A stretch of 64,000 bases of DNA from NCBI GenBank assembly GCA_034336665.1, contig CM067568.1, forward strand, positions 38,048,770 through 38,112,769, written 5' to 3'. A model generated the notes under the pieces. The model saw only the letters and a program-made list of their open reading frames with translations, was not told the origin of the DNA and ran no database searches. How positions within the stretch are numbered: the stretch's first letter is position 1; each line of letters opens with the position of its first letter. This DNA comes from Luscinia megarhynchos. Lineage: Eukaryota > Chordata > Aves > Passeriformes > Turdidae. Made by a program: the position numbers and the translations under genes. Shown here in pieces: positions 45,601 through 55,790 of the stretch.

Positions 45601-48600
45601 AGCTTGTGAACTGTATTTGGCTTGGCTTTGTTGGGTGTCTAATTTTGCCTCCCCCTCTCTCTTCTTAATGTCACCTGGTTTTGACTGACACGATTTAATA
45701 GCAGAGATCACCAGTTAACTTTATTGTTGAATTTTCAGTTTAGGAGTCTCATTATAAATTACCCACACACATGAAATTAATAAAAAAGAGCATATAATCA
45801 TAAGTTTTGGGGTTTAGGTGAATAATGTATCTCTCTTTCACAGATTACTTCACATGAGAAAAAAGCTCATGATAATTGGGTAAGTTCCAAATACTGAATT
45901 CTCCATGTGTTCTGCATCTTCATTTTTCATTATTTGAAAAGTTTGCTTTGTCACCTTTTGGTTCTACTAAAAACAGATAATCAAAATTATCTCTAACTTT
46001 TCACTTTTAAATATGTGTATTTCTTACAGAAATACACAAATGCTTCTATTATATAAAATAGTTGGAAAAATTAAGCTGGATACTTATGAACAAAATGGAA
46101 TGATAATCTTACATCATTTGTTATAGCAATAAACCTGCTAGAAGAACATGACACCATGTAGCAAATGTGTGACATTTGCTAATAATGAAAGCTTTTGGCC
46201 TTGTTTCAATGCCATTTTGGTATTTTCTTTGTGTGTACTTCACTTCTTTTTTTCTACAAGTAGAAGATGTTATGTCCTATGAGAACAGTATGTTCCATTG
46301 ACAGCTTCCTAAGAGTGTTTCTACAAAATCCATTTTTGCCTTTTTTTTTTCCCAAACAGGAAAATTTAAAATACCTCCTGATGAATACATTCTTCACTTT
46401 CACAGAATGTCTGAGATAAAATCCTTCTAAAAGCTATGGTGTTTTGTGGTCATAAATCCAGAGATTTTATCTATCTGATTTTAAAATAAATCATTTTTAC
46501 ATAGAACTTGAGACTTTAAATCTTCTGTGGATGCGTCAAAGCAGCTATAGCCAGGGAATTCCATTTCCAAAGTTTTAAGAACCTGCAGGAAAGCCTTATA
46601 ATTCCTCAAAAAATTTGGGTTTTAGAGCTGGTAATATAATTTGCTCCATACACAAATCATATATTTTGAAAATGCAATCTATACACTTCACATAGAATGT
46701 CTTGCACCTAGGAATTGTCATATTTATGAAGCATTTAATAAAAAAATAGCAATATCTAAGCATTTGGTTTTTGTCCTTTCCCAAAGCTGACAGCCCGAGC
46801 AGCTGAAAGATACCTCAATGATATAAAAAAAGAAAATGCACATAACAGACAAAAGTAAGTGCAGTTCTTACCTAGCTCCTAAACAAATGCAGTTTGGCAT
46901 GTGTTGGATTTAGGCAGTTTGATGTTTTCCTTTGATGTACTGTGGTCCAAACATGGCAGAGAGATCACAGTGTTCAAGTTCTGAAAGAAGGGGAGTCACT
47001 CGAGCTTTCCTGTAATTATGATATGCAAGAAAGTAGGAACTGTGTGAAGGATTGAAATACTTCAAGAAAGAAGCAGAATGTAGTACTAGAACACAGATGT
47101 TGGGGTGGGGTATTTGTTTGTTTGTTTGTTTGAAGTATGTGTCAACCAGATGTCATGGTTACCTTATGATTTTACAGCTTATCTCAGAAGTTAATGCTGA
47201 GCTCTCGGTGGTAGTTGAACTTTCAGGTGTGAGGTTAACTAATGCTTGGAGAACAATTAGAGTGATGTCATAGTGGGAATGTGACATCTAAAATGCAATT
47301 TTAACTTCTGAATTATAGTTTAAACACAGCAGCATAGAGAAATATTTTCAGGCATTTTTAAGTTCAGAGTACTGTGACATCCTTTGTCTTATTTATTTAG
47401 GGAATAAAATACCTTGCTTTATTAACCATTTGGGTAGAAAGCCTGGCAGTAAACAGTGTAATCTGGTAAAGCTTTTGCATCTCTTGGTCGCTTACTACTT
47501 ATTTGTTGTCTCTTTGCAGATTAACTGAAGCAGAATTTAAACTTGAACTTTTAGAAAAAGACCCTTATGCTCTTGATATTCCAATGAGACCATTTGGCAG
47601 AGGTACAGTATTGAATTGTAAAGTAGAGCCTAATTCTTTTGGTTTATGGTTTTGTTTCCCAAGACCACACATATTTAATTGTTTGAAAACTATCTTGGCC
47701 ATGTGTATGTGCAAATACCAGTCATTTAAAAAAAATAATTGGGTCATAAGTGACTCTAGGTCACGTCAAGTATTCTGTTGAAACTAAGAGTATTTGTAGT
47801 ATTGATGAGAGTAGACTGGGAATATGTTACACGTGGTAATGAGAGCACAATTTTCATTTCAGTTGCACAGTTTAGTTTTTAACTTCACCAGAGAAGTTAT
47901 TTATACAGTTTGTTAAACTAAGTATTGTGAACTTGAGTATTTTGTTTTAACTGTTCCAGAGCATTCCCCATATGGACCCTCACCAATGGGCCGGCCTTCA
48001 TCTGAAACAAGAGCTTTTCTTTCCCCTCCAACTTTATTGGAGGGTCCTTTAAGGCTTTCACCTATGCTTCCAGGTGGAGGAGGAGGAAGAGGTACAATTC
48101 TTAAACTTGAAAATGTATCTATTCTGGATTTCTCTCTCCTCTCCTATAAACCTGTCACACCTTTTCCTCTTGTTGGTGACAAAAATTATTAAAGCAACCA
48201 ATTCAGCATCAACAGTTAATTGGACCAACTCTTCCTGTTTTTCAACTTGCTTCTAAAGCTGCTTAATATGTAACAGTACAATTGGAAATCTAGTTTTTGT
48301 AGGTTGGTCAATGGATTCGTTTTAGAGGTATAAATTAAGAAAAGTAAAAAGCCAGACTTATCCTTTTTCTTTTATTTCTTGGACAGATGGGGTTCTGCTG
48401 AAATAAATATGATTTTAAAGTAAAAGGGAGTCAGTTAGTTTTCTGGAGAAAGATTCTGCCCGTTCCACCTCATTTGTCTACAGTCTGTGACAGAATGTTG
48501 TCAAAAACATGAGACAGTTTTATTGGAGTTTGTGGTATTAGAAAGTTATTGATTCAGTAAATTGTTTCCCTTCCCTTTCTTCTAAATTTGAAGCAGCCAT

Positions 48601-51600
48601 CATAATGGAGACTGTTTCTTCCCTACTGATAAAAGGGACCAGGAAGTTTGTGTGTAAAGAGCACAATTCAGAGATTCAGGAGTAGGTGAAAGTAAGCTGG
48701 GATGGCATGGGTTGTAAGGGAAGAAAAATACCCTGCAGTCATATTTCTTATGCTGGTGGAAGCAGTGTAGGTAAATGCTAGAGTGAAGTTCAGCATCTGT
48801 TACAGGTAATAAAGATGCTACTGTTTAATTTATTTTACCAGTACACTCATCAAAACCTGTACTTAATTAGTGGGAAATACGTCCAAATTTCTCTTCTATA
48901 AGGATTTCAACAAGTGCAATTATATTACTTACCTTAGAGTACACGAGACACTCAAGACATGATGGCTTAAAGTTTTAGGTTGAATTTTAGCCTGGAGAAT
49001 TAGAGAATGATAGCAGAATTTAGTATTTCTGCAATTTTTCAGACCCAGCCTGTTTTAGAGGAAGTTATCTAAAATAACTTATTTTTACAGTTTTTATTGC
49101 ACTTGATTATGTGTTGACCTGGCCTTAGAGGTTTTTTTTTTTGTTTGTTTGTTTGTTTGGTTTGGATTTTTTTGTCTGGTTTTTTTCTTCTTCTTGAATA
49201 AAGAATTAGAACCAGAAGAGTGCTGAATGCAGATGGGTGTTTTATGATACTGGTATTAACTCTCAGCATGCTAATTGTTAGCTTGATTAGCAGCAGGTTT
49301 CTATCACTGAGAAGATTATTTATCATGAAGGTACTGGTTTCTGCTTCAAATTAACCGTAACTTGTAAAATTATTAGTTTTTTTCAAAAGCGTTGCAGGTC
49401 CTCTGTGTTGTGCTGTTATTGAACCTTTTCATTGCACACCTTTGAACCCTTCTTTGTAGATGTAACTGATCATTAGCAAACAGCTGGAGAGTCCTGTGGA
49501 GCTGTGCACCTCATGTGTCTTGGCAGTGTTGGCATTCCTTGATTTGTTTCACCATTTCCAGACTGAATGAGGAAAGTCATAGTAGAGGGTTAAAACACAA
49601 GGGTGAATACTCAATTTCTTCCATTAGGATCCAGAGGACCAAGTGCCATGTATGAAGCTGGAAGTGAAAGAGGAGAGCTGAATTCTGATAGATTAACTGA
49701 TCCCCACAGGCCACCATCAGATACTGGATCCCTATCTCCTCCTTGGGAAAGAGATCACAGGATAATTCTGCCTCCACCAGGTAAAAACTCCCTGTAGCTA
49801 CTGTATGCATGGAAAAGAGGAGTTACTGACTTGCAGTCTATATATTTAAACTATTTTGAGTTTAAAAATAATAAATGTTTTCTTGGACCTGCATGTGGAA
49901 CTGAACTGGTTTTTTTTTAATAGTAGTTTTTTCCTCTTCTTGAACAGTGTGGTTCACTTGCATGTCTCTGCTGTCTTTTAAGTACCTATTGGTATTACCA
50001 AGAGACAATCAGCTGTTTGGTTTCATCATTTTACTGGGAGTTTGTTTAGTGCATTAAAAGACCTGTCTGGGCTGGATAGTTAATAAGAGATTTAAGAAGT
50101 AAAAATTTCTAATTTCTTTAAATAAAAACTAGGTAATATTGAAAAATACTATTTTTTTAAAAAACCCCATTATATTAATAGTACAGGAGAACCATGGTAC
50201 ATTCATCCTGTCTGGCACATGTTTTCCTGTTGATACTGTGTCTTCAATGATTAACAGCAGCAACATCAGTCTTCATTCTCACTTCTTCAGCTGAACATCT
50301 GTATTGCACATTAGCACTCAGGGAAGGCAGAGATGAGTTAAGAGGAATCTGCTGATATTTCTCAAATAAAATCTTGGAGGGATGGACAACCTTCCTGGAT
50401 CCCTGTAATAAAGAAGAAAAACGTTTAGAAAGTTTAGAAAAATTAAAAATTTAGATTAAGTTGCCTCAGTTATTACTGCAGCAAACAATAGACATCTGTG
50501 TGAAAGCCTGGTGGTAGAGCTCAAGGTGCTCTCAGGATGCAGTTTCTCATCTGGCAGGTCTGGTCTGTTGACAGGATACTGCAGAGAGGTAGTCTGGTTT
50601 CCTTGGCCTTTCCTTCTTGTTCTTAGCCCACCTTTGCCCTTGGATCTCACTGATACAGTTTGTCTTGTAGCTGCATTACAGATTGCTAGATCTGATGCCA
50701 GCAAGTTGGTAGAAACATTTTACCACACTATGAAACATAATGGAAAACAGCATTCTTACCTAAGAATGGCTTAAAACATTTAGTACCTTATTTTGTCTTC
50801 GATCTTTGCTAGGCTGAACCTTTGTTTCAAGCCCCCACTGTTTATAACTTAGGCAATCATAACTTTCAAAATCTTGCTGTATGTTAAACCAAAAATCAAT
50901 GAACTTTTTCTTTTGTAGCTCTCTAGAACCATAAGCTATTGGATATACTTGGAGGGATTCCCCTGGGTTATTTAAGATTTGCTTAACAGACACTTTGTAT
51001 ATTTACAAGAGTGTAAGATACCCAGAGAATCTTTCTTGCCTAAAATTGTGTGGAATGGAAGGAATAAGTCCTCACAGACCTGTTTTTTGTGATTTCTTCA
51101 ATGTTAGGTGAGCCTTATGCTGATCCAGTTTTTCCTGCTCGAAGACAAGAAAGATTTTTCCCTAATCCTCCAAATACTGGAAGACTTTCTGGACCAGCAG
51201 AGCTACGAACTTACAATGCTCAGTCCTTTGATAAAACTGGTGAGAATTGCTTCCATGATACTCTAAAATGGAAAATCCCAGTGTAAGCTGACTGTGCACG
51301 GTAAGCTGTGGCAAGAGGACAGGTTTTCAGCTACCACAGACTTGAGGTTCCACTGTGTAAGAAACATTTTAACACATGCTGGCCTTGGTGCAGCCATTCC
51401 CTGTTGGATCTAGAGCCCTCCCTGCTGCCAGGTGGGCAGGATTCCATGAATGGCAGTCATGAGGTGTTTTTTTTGGTCTACCCTCACTCTTCTGTATATT
51501 AGCCACTCATAATTGGTTAACAGTTTGTTTTGGTCCCTCCCACGAGGCTCATCACAGCACTAAAACATCACAAGCCCATACTTGCATTTCTGTGCCACAT

Positions 51601-54600
51601 TTGTTTAAAGTTAGAAAGGGTTAGACTCACAGAGAGTGAAACAGAAACAGCCAAATATTCAAGTGTCCTCTGGCTTGGTGCATGGAGGTTGAAGGTCCTG
51701 AGGGCACATCCTTCAAACTGTTGACCATAGTGGCAGCTTTTTATAGTTCACAGTGAATTGCCCCCAGTCTAATCCCACTTTCACTGACCCACCAGTTCTG
51801 AATTGGCCATTATGTACATATCCATTATTGGATTATGTACATTTTAGTTTGTGACACTTGGCAGCTGCCAGAAGCTCAGAGGCAAAGTTTTGGTCACTGA
51901 GACGTTATCGCTGACAGTTTAAGAGCTTAATACTTACTAAGCATTTTTCATCTTTATGTAATGCCCTGCTAAGTCACATGACAGGATTAGTAGGAAGTTA
52001 GCATCTCCCTTGCACCATTTCTGGCCAGAGGAGAGAGAACCTTTGCTACTTGTTGCCACAAGAGAACTGGGAATGCTGAATTCAGGTTAAAAGTTCAGGT
52101 GTCAAAATGAATTGTTCTTTACTGGAAGACAGTTATGTCTCTGTGCAGCTACTGACCTTCCCTCTTTCCCAAGCCTTCTGTCAGTTTTATTTCTGCTTTT
52201 TCTCACTTCTGCTTTCTGATACTTCATGTTCCTCTGAGGTCTTTCTTTATTTAAGCACCTGGCTGTTGACTGAACGACAGGAGAAGTGCACTGGCTTTGC
52301 TCTTATTAATGCAATCTTTTTTTTACCCCTTTCTTCAGTCACTGCCAAGCAACAATTTAAGTGTTGTATTCAGTTCTTGTGCAATTCAAAACCGCCAGAA
52401 TGGAAACAGGGTTTTGGATAACCTTTAACCTTTTTGGATAACCAGCACTTAACAGGTCATTAAGCATGTGTGAATGTTGCTTTTTAGAGACACATAATTT
52501 CACTAGAGTTTGCTGAGTACTTGTAAAAAACCCAGAACCCGAAAAAACCCCTTCAGTTAAAAAAACAACAACCAAAAAACAGCCCATCCAGCACACCTGA
52601 CTTGAGAACAGCAAAGTGTCTCACAGTACTGAAGTCAAGGCTCCCACTCTGTTAGCGTTACAAGTTACACTTCTTAGGAAGAGGATCAAAATATTATTTA
52701 AAGTGAACAAAATAATACAGATTTTCCTAAGGTGGGGTGGCTAGCCATGAAAACTTTTCCCTTGAGGAGGTACCTGGAGAAGGAAACTTTGTCAGAAAGA
52801 AGAGTTAAGGTTGACAGTTTGTGAGGGACTTCATAAGGATCTAAAATGAAATGTTATGCAACATAAATATCAAGGCATGAATATTCTCCGTGTGACATAG
52901 CAGTTGAAATGTTTTAGATTAAATAACAATGCCATCAACAAGGCAGGGCCTGCTTGAAATGACAAGTAATTTAGAGTTTTTGAAAAGACCTGTCTGTTCA
53001 TTGAGAAAAAAGCTTTGTTTACTTTCAAGGAGTAGAAATAAAACATGCACATAAAAATTCTGTCACTAATTAGAAGTCTTGTTTTGGTTTGTTGCTTTTT
53101 AGTATAATCATCTCTATTCAAGCTGAAGTATAAGAAAGCAGTATTTTTCAAATCTCAGGTTTGGGGGATTGTTTGTTTGTTTGTTTAAAGAAGACATATT
53201 TAGTGTACATATTTAGTATATTTATATCCAGTCATATTCTATTCTCTGACAATTCCCTTTAATGATTTTCTCAGATTGTTATTGAAAATACTTGTTCTCA
53301 GCAAAGTTTAAAAGTAAAAACACCGATGTTTCTATTTACCTCTTTACTTATGAAGTAAATAAGGCAAATGAGAGGATGATGATGATGCTTAGTAGTAGCA
53401 GTACTATTTTTGACTGCTTGTCCAAAACTGATGTAGTTCTGGAATTCTCCTGGATATTTGTCAGCCAAGGAGGGAATTTGTTTTGTCATACTTGATTAAG
53501 GTTGGTGTCAAGCTCTGTGCTAAGAGCATATCATAGCACAGCCATTCCCAGCATGGGGCTTACCAAAGAAATGAACTATCAGTCAGAGGGAGGGGGGAAA
53601 TGGAACTGCTGCTTGCTGTTGGATTTGTTGCCAATCTATCCTGGTTTCAGAAAAAAATACTGAAATCAGGGAGAGAAAGATATCAGCACTGAATAACTTT
53701 TTAACTTTTGCATACAGATGGACAGACATCTTCAGAACACAGTCCACAAACAGAACCAAGTGGAGATGGGATGAAGGATCATTCTACCCTTAGTGTAAGT
53801 AGCTGAAGAAAGCCTTGATTTAAAGAAGCATTAATTTTCTGCAGAAAAAAATAGAAACATTTGCCTGTAGTCTATTGGTCACATTATATTGCAGTCTTCA
53901 GTGCAAATTATAAAATTACATGTATACTTTATCACAACACATATTGTCTTATGAATTGCTTTGATGCATTACTAATATCATCCCTGTTGAAAATTAATTC
54001 TATCCCAAAAGATGAACTATGCTCATATGCGGAGGGTCAGTACACATAGCCTTGCTCAGGATTATGCTGCAGCAGAGGCAGAGTTGGAACTGGCTCTTAA
54101 TTAGTGTCACACCTGCATGACAGTGGGCCTGATGGGACTGGAGATGTTCCCTTTCCCTCTGCTAACATCCCTGGTTTCCCTGTGTTGCAGAACTCGCTCC
54201 CTGATCAGTCACTGGCACCTGAAAGTGAAGCTGTCAGGTCGGGGTTTGCACCCCCACCTTTCCCTCCAGTCAGACCTCCACTGATGCCCGTGGATCCCAG
54301 AGCACCACCAGTACCTTTCATGAGACGAGGACCTCCTTTCCCTCCCCCTCCTCCTGCTGGCATGTATGGGCCACGGGAATGCTTTCCAGTGCGAGACTTC
54401 GGCCCTCCACGCCCGCTGCCAAGTACGTGGCTGTAGCCAGAGTTTGTTTGTTTGTTGAACATGAGTGCTTTGTGCAGCTAGTGAGTTACCACAGGGGGTA
54501 GATGTGTACATATTTGCACCCACTACCTCTTAGTTCAGCTAACGGGAGCATCTTTTCTGATCAAGGTTCATTGTGTTGTACACTTAGTTTTTCTCAACAG

Positions 54601-55369
54601 CTCATCTTGATCTTTTTACAAATACTAACTTTGGCTGGAAAATACACTACATGTAGTGTTCAGCACTTAAAGGATTCTTTTTGTGGGGTAGGAAAGCAAG
54701 TAGATGGTTTTCTTAATCCTTTTCTTCCTATGAAATTGCATCTTATGTAAATCTTAAAATCTGACTCTGAGGTGTGCTGGTGCCCTGCAAAGGGACAGTC
54801 CCAAAACAACTGTTTCTCCCTTGGGAGTTTGCATGACTGGAGCAAGATATAAGTATCAGGCTGCAGGATTTCTTTCTGACTCTTGCTGTTCTCTGGGTAT
54901 GTGTGAAGAACTAAGCCATTTATTTGTCAAAGTATCTGTAAGGTGTAGCAGGTAAAGGTTGCTGTGGCAGACTGAAGGGGATACTGGCAGCAGCAGCAGT
55001 GACTGGCTGTGCTTAGAGACTACTGGGTCTCTACTAAGGGTTAACTACTGAGAAAAGTGATGGTTTTGCCCTCCTCTTTCCTGGCATCTCTGTCTCTTTG
55101 GATCCTGACATGTGACTTTAGTTAGATAGGCCCAGCTGAGCAGTAAGCCAGCAAGAGGAGCTGGTGTATCTGTTTACTGTTGTTATTGATATTAACTGGA
55201 TTACTCTGATTCTCTCACAGTAAGAAATCCATTTCCAATGAGACCTTATCCTCACTATCCGCCTCAACGACCTGGATTTTTGCCTCCACCACCTCCTCCT
55301 GAAAATAGAGTTGAACCATCTCAGTCAGATCCACCAGCTGTAGAACCAGAACCACAGCAGGAGACTTGA
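30518..55369 (+). CDS. MIA2: MIA2 short form (cTAGE5-type), ER exit-site cargo receptor, 24 coding exons
   Basis: Membrane protein of ER exit sites that pairs with TANGO1, recruits Sec12 and binds Sec23/24 through its proline-rich tail. Exons: 30518-30646, 31591-31722, 34057-34078, 34191-34279, 34680-34751, 35422-35532, 35846-35917, 36336-36440, 39201-39323, 39891-40014, 40809-40855, 41042-41132, 42361-42499, 44075-44176, 45467-45527, 45844-45879, 46787-46854, 47520-47602, 47960-48091, 49628-49780, 51108-51239, 53718-53794, 54191-54422, 55221-55369. All phases join, giving 826 aa (human about 804). Residues about 60-85 span the membrane ([20 protein letters not shown]). About 100-530 is coiled coil ([30 protein letters not shown]). 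About 535-826 is proline-rich ([30 protein letters not shown]), ending PEPQQET. The Gly/Ala/Trp-rich first exon is the least certain part. Confidence 0.95.
31040..31343 (+). mobile_element. CR1 LINE 3' fragment
   Basis: Typical avian CR1 tail in sense orientation: GGGGAAATGGCTTTT, TTCTTTACTGTGGAGGTGG, CAGAGAAGCTGTGGATGG, AACTAGATGATCTTTAAAT, then CCAACC-type text and a CATTCTGTGATA end. 5'-truncated; lies in the intron before the membrane exon. Confidence 0.85.
31591..31722 (+). CDS. MIA2: MIA2 transmembrane exon (first exon shared by long and short forms)
   Basis: 44 codons, [20 protein letters not shown], then [20 protein letters not shown] and SYQS. Acceptor CTTTTCAG, donor GTAAGT at 31723. 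A solo LTR begins at 31731. Confidence 0.96.
31731..32317 (+). mobile_element. Solo LTR of an avian endogenous retrovirus
   Basis: Starts TGTGGTTTAGCCCCAGACAG and ends AAAACTAGCACA, with the TG...CA termini and the internal order of a common bird LTR (GGGTTGAGATGAAGTTTATT; CAGGTGTTCAGCTGTCTCCA; CTCAGCAGTAACTAAAACAT). About 587 bp, apparently full length, with no internal viral genes beside it. I see no clean target-site duplication. It sits within the intron, sense to MIA2. Confidence 0.8.
32318..34056 (+). other. Remainder of the MIA2 intron after the LTR
   Basis: AT-rich intron. Short ORFs on both strands have no recognisable similarity, and I could assign no repeat family. Confidence 0.7.
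34057..34078 (+). CDS. MIA2: MIA2 22-nt microexon
   Basis: Reads VRSRLYV plus one base, directly after the membrane segment. Acceptor TTTTTTTTCAG, donor GTAAGT. Frame continuity and the family sequence VRSRLYVG confirm it. Confidence 0.93.
34191..34279 (+). CDS. MIA2: MIA2 exon (coiled-coil start)
   Basis: 89 nt, [20 protein letters not shown], then EKLSLCKKE; only 112 bp of intron before it. Donor GTAACT. Confidence 0.95.
34680..34751 (+). CDS. MIA2: MIA2 exon
   Basis: 24 codons, [20 protein letters not shown] then SFFE; acceptor CCTTTTCAG, donor GTAAAA. Matches the SSLKDASFEKE region of the family. Confidence 0.92.
35422..35532 (+). CDS. MIA2: MIA2 coiled-coil exon
   Basis: 37 codons, [20 protein letters not shown] then [17 protein letters not shown]; donor GTAAGA. 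Confidence 0.95.
35846..35917 (+). CDS. MIA2: MIA2 coiled-coil exon
   Basis: 24 codons, [20 protein letters not shown] then QIDE; acceptor TTTTCAG, donor GTATGT. Confidence 0.95.
36336..36440 (+). CDS. MIA2: MIA2 coiled-coil exon
   Basis: 35 codons, [20 protein letters not shown] then [15 protein letters not shown]; donor GTAGGT. Confidence 0.95.
39201..39323 (+). CDS. MIA2: MIA2 coiled-coil exon
   Basis: 41 codons, [20 protein letters not shown] then [10 protein letters not shown]; acceptor CCGTTTTAG, donor GTAAAT. Confidence 0.95.
39891..40014 (+). CDS. MIA2: MIA2 exon
   Basis: 124 nt, [20 protein letters not shown], then acidic text ending ENGEHL; donor GTATGG, phase 1. Confidence 0.93.
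40809..40855 (+). CDS. MIA2: MIA2 exon
   Basis: 47 nt, [15 protein letters not shown]; acceptor TCAAGCAG, donor GTACGT. Confidence 0.92.
41042..41132 (+). CDS. MIA2: MIA2 exon
   Basis: 91 nt, [20 protein letters not shown] then [10 protein letters not shown]; donor GTAATT. Confidence 0.95.
42361..42499 (+). CDS. MIA2: MIA2 coiled-coil exon
   Basis: 139 nt, [20 protein letters not shown] then [20 protein letters not shown]; donor GTGCTG, phase 2. Confidence 0.95.
44075..44176 (+). CDS. MIA2: MIA2 coiled-coil exon
   Basis: 102 nt, [20 protein letters not shown] then [13 protein letters not shown]. The acceptor TGTTTAAAG is weak-looking but frame and homology require it. Confidence 0.94.
45467..45527 (+). 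CDS. MIA2: MIA2 coiled-coil exon
   Basis: 61 nt, [20 protein letters not shown]; acceptor TGTTACAG, donor GTATCT. Confidence 0.95.
45844..45879 (+). CDS. MIA2: MIA2 36-nt exon
   Basis: 12 codons, [12 protein letters not shown]; acceptor TTTCACAG, donor GTAAGT. Confidence 0.94.
46787..46854 (+). CDS. MIA2: MIA2 exon
   Basis: 68 nt, [20 protein letters not shown] then RQ; donor GTAAGT, phase 2. Confidence 0.95.
47113..47132 (+). repeat. (TTTG)n microsatellite
   Basis: Short TTTG tandem run in a MIA2 intron; similar runs occur at about 49131-49160 and 53169-53186. Confidence 0.8.
47520..47602 (+). CDS. MIA2: MIA2 exon (end of coiled coil)
   Basis: 83 nt, [20 protein letters not shown] then PMRPFGR; acceptor TCTTTGCAG, donor GTACAG. 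Confidence 0.95.
47960..48091 (+). CDS. MIA2: MIA2 proline-rich exon 1
   Basis: 132 nt, [20 protein letters not shown] then [20 protein letters not shown]; donor GTACAA. Confidence 0.95.
49628..49780 (+). CDS. MIA2: MIA2 proline-rich exon 2
   Basis: 153 nt, [20 protein letters not shown] then [19 protein letters not shown]; donor GTAAAA. Confidence 0.95.
51108..51239 (+). CDS. MIA2: MIA2 proline-rich exon 3
   Basis: 132 nt, [20 protein letters not shown] then [19 protein letters not shown]; acceptor AATGTTAG, donor GTGAGA. Confidence 0.95.
53718..53794 (+). CDS. MIA2: MIA2 proline-rich exon 4
   Basis: 77 nt, [20 protein letters not shown] then HSTLS; donor GTAAGT. Confidence 0.92.
54191..54422 (+). 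CDS. MIA2: MIA2 proline-rich exon 5
   Basis: 232 nt, [20 protein letters not shown] then [20 protein letters not shown]; donor GTACGT. Confidence 0.96.
55221..55369 (+). CDS. MIA2: MIA2 last coding exon
   Basis: 149 nt, [20 protein letters not shown] then VEPEPQQET; stop TGA 55367-55369. Acceptor TCTCTCACAG. Confidence 0.96.
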
Positions 55370-55790
55370 CAGTCATTTGGGGAATGTCCTGAACCAGTTT
55401 TGTGCTTTCCTACTGGCATTTTTCCTTATGTTAAGTAACCATTGTTACTTAGGTCTATACAAACTACTTCGCTCAAATTGAAGCTTAATAGGGAAAATTC
55501 TCAGGATAGTATTTTGTAAATAAAGAATTAAATACCTATGAATATTGTGAATAAGTGATTTTCACTCTATAATAGTCATTTTAAATTAAGTATTTCTAAC
55601 TTGGGTAGTCTCTTCAGAGGTGTATAAAATTAAATAATGTGAACCTTATTGTAAAAGTCCAGCTGCTTTGTGCTGGTTGAGCTGTACAGGGAGTCTCTCT
55701 GCATGCCAAAAATGATGCTTGCTGCTTTATTAATAGGATGTGAAAACAAATGGAAACAGTTAATAAAAATCATCTACAAAAGCAATGTCA
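55370..55790 (+). terminator. MIA2: MIA2 3' UTR and poly(A) signals
   Basis: AATAAA at 55519-55524, about 150 nt after the stop, is the likely main signal. A second AATAAA at 55762-55767 could give a longer end. Confidence 0.7.

Larger units (their letters stand above)
34752..55220 (+). other. MIA2 downstream introns
   Basis: Introns longer than 300 bp: 34752-35421, 35533-35845, 35918-36335, 36441-39200, 39324-39890, 40015-40808, 41133-42360, 42500-44074, 44177-45466, 45528-45843, 45880-46786, 46855-47519, 47603-47959, 48092-49627, 49781-51107, 51240-53717, 53795-54190 and 54423-55220. They are AT-rich with T runs (for example 43886-43899). I could assign no transposon family or non-coding RNA gene in them. 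Confidence 0.7.
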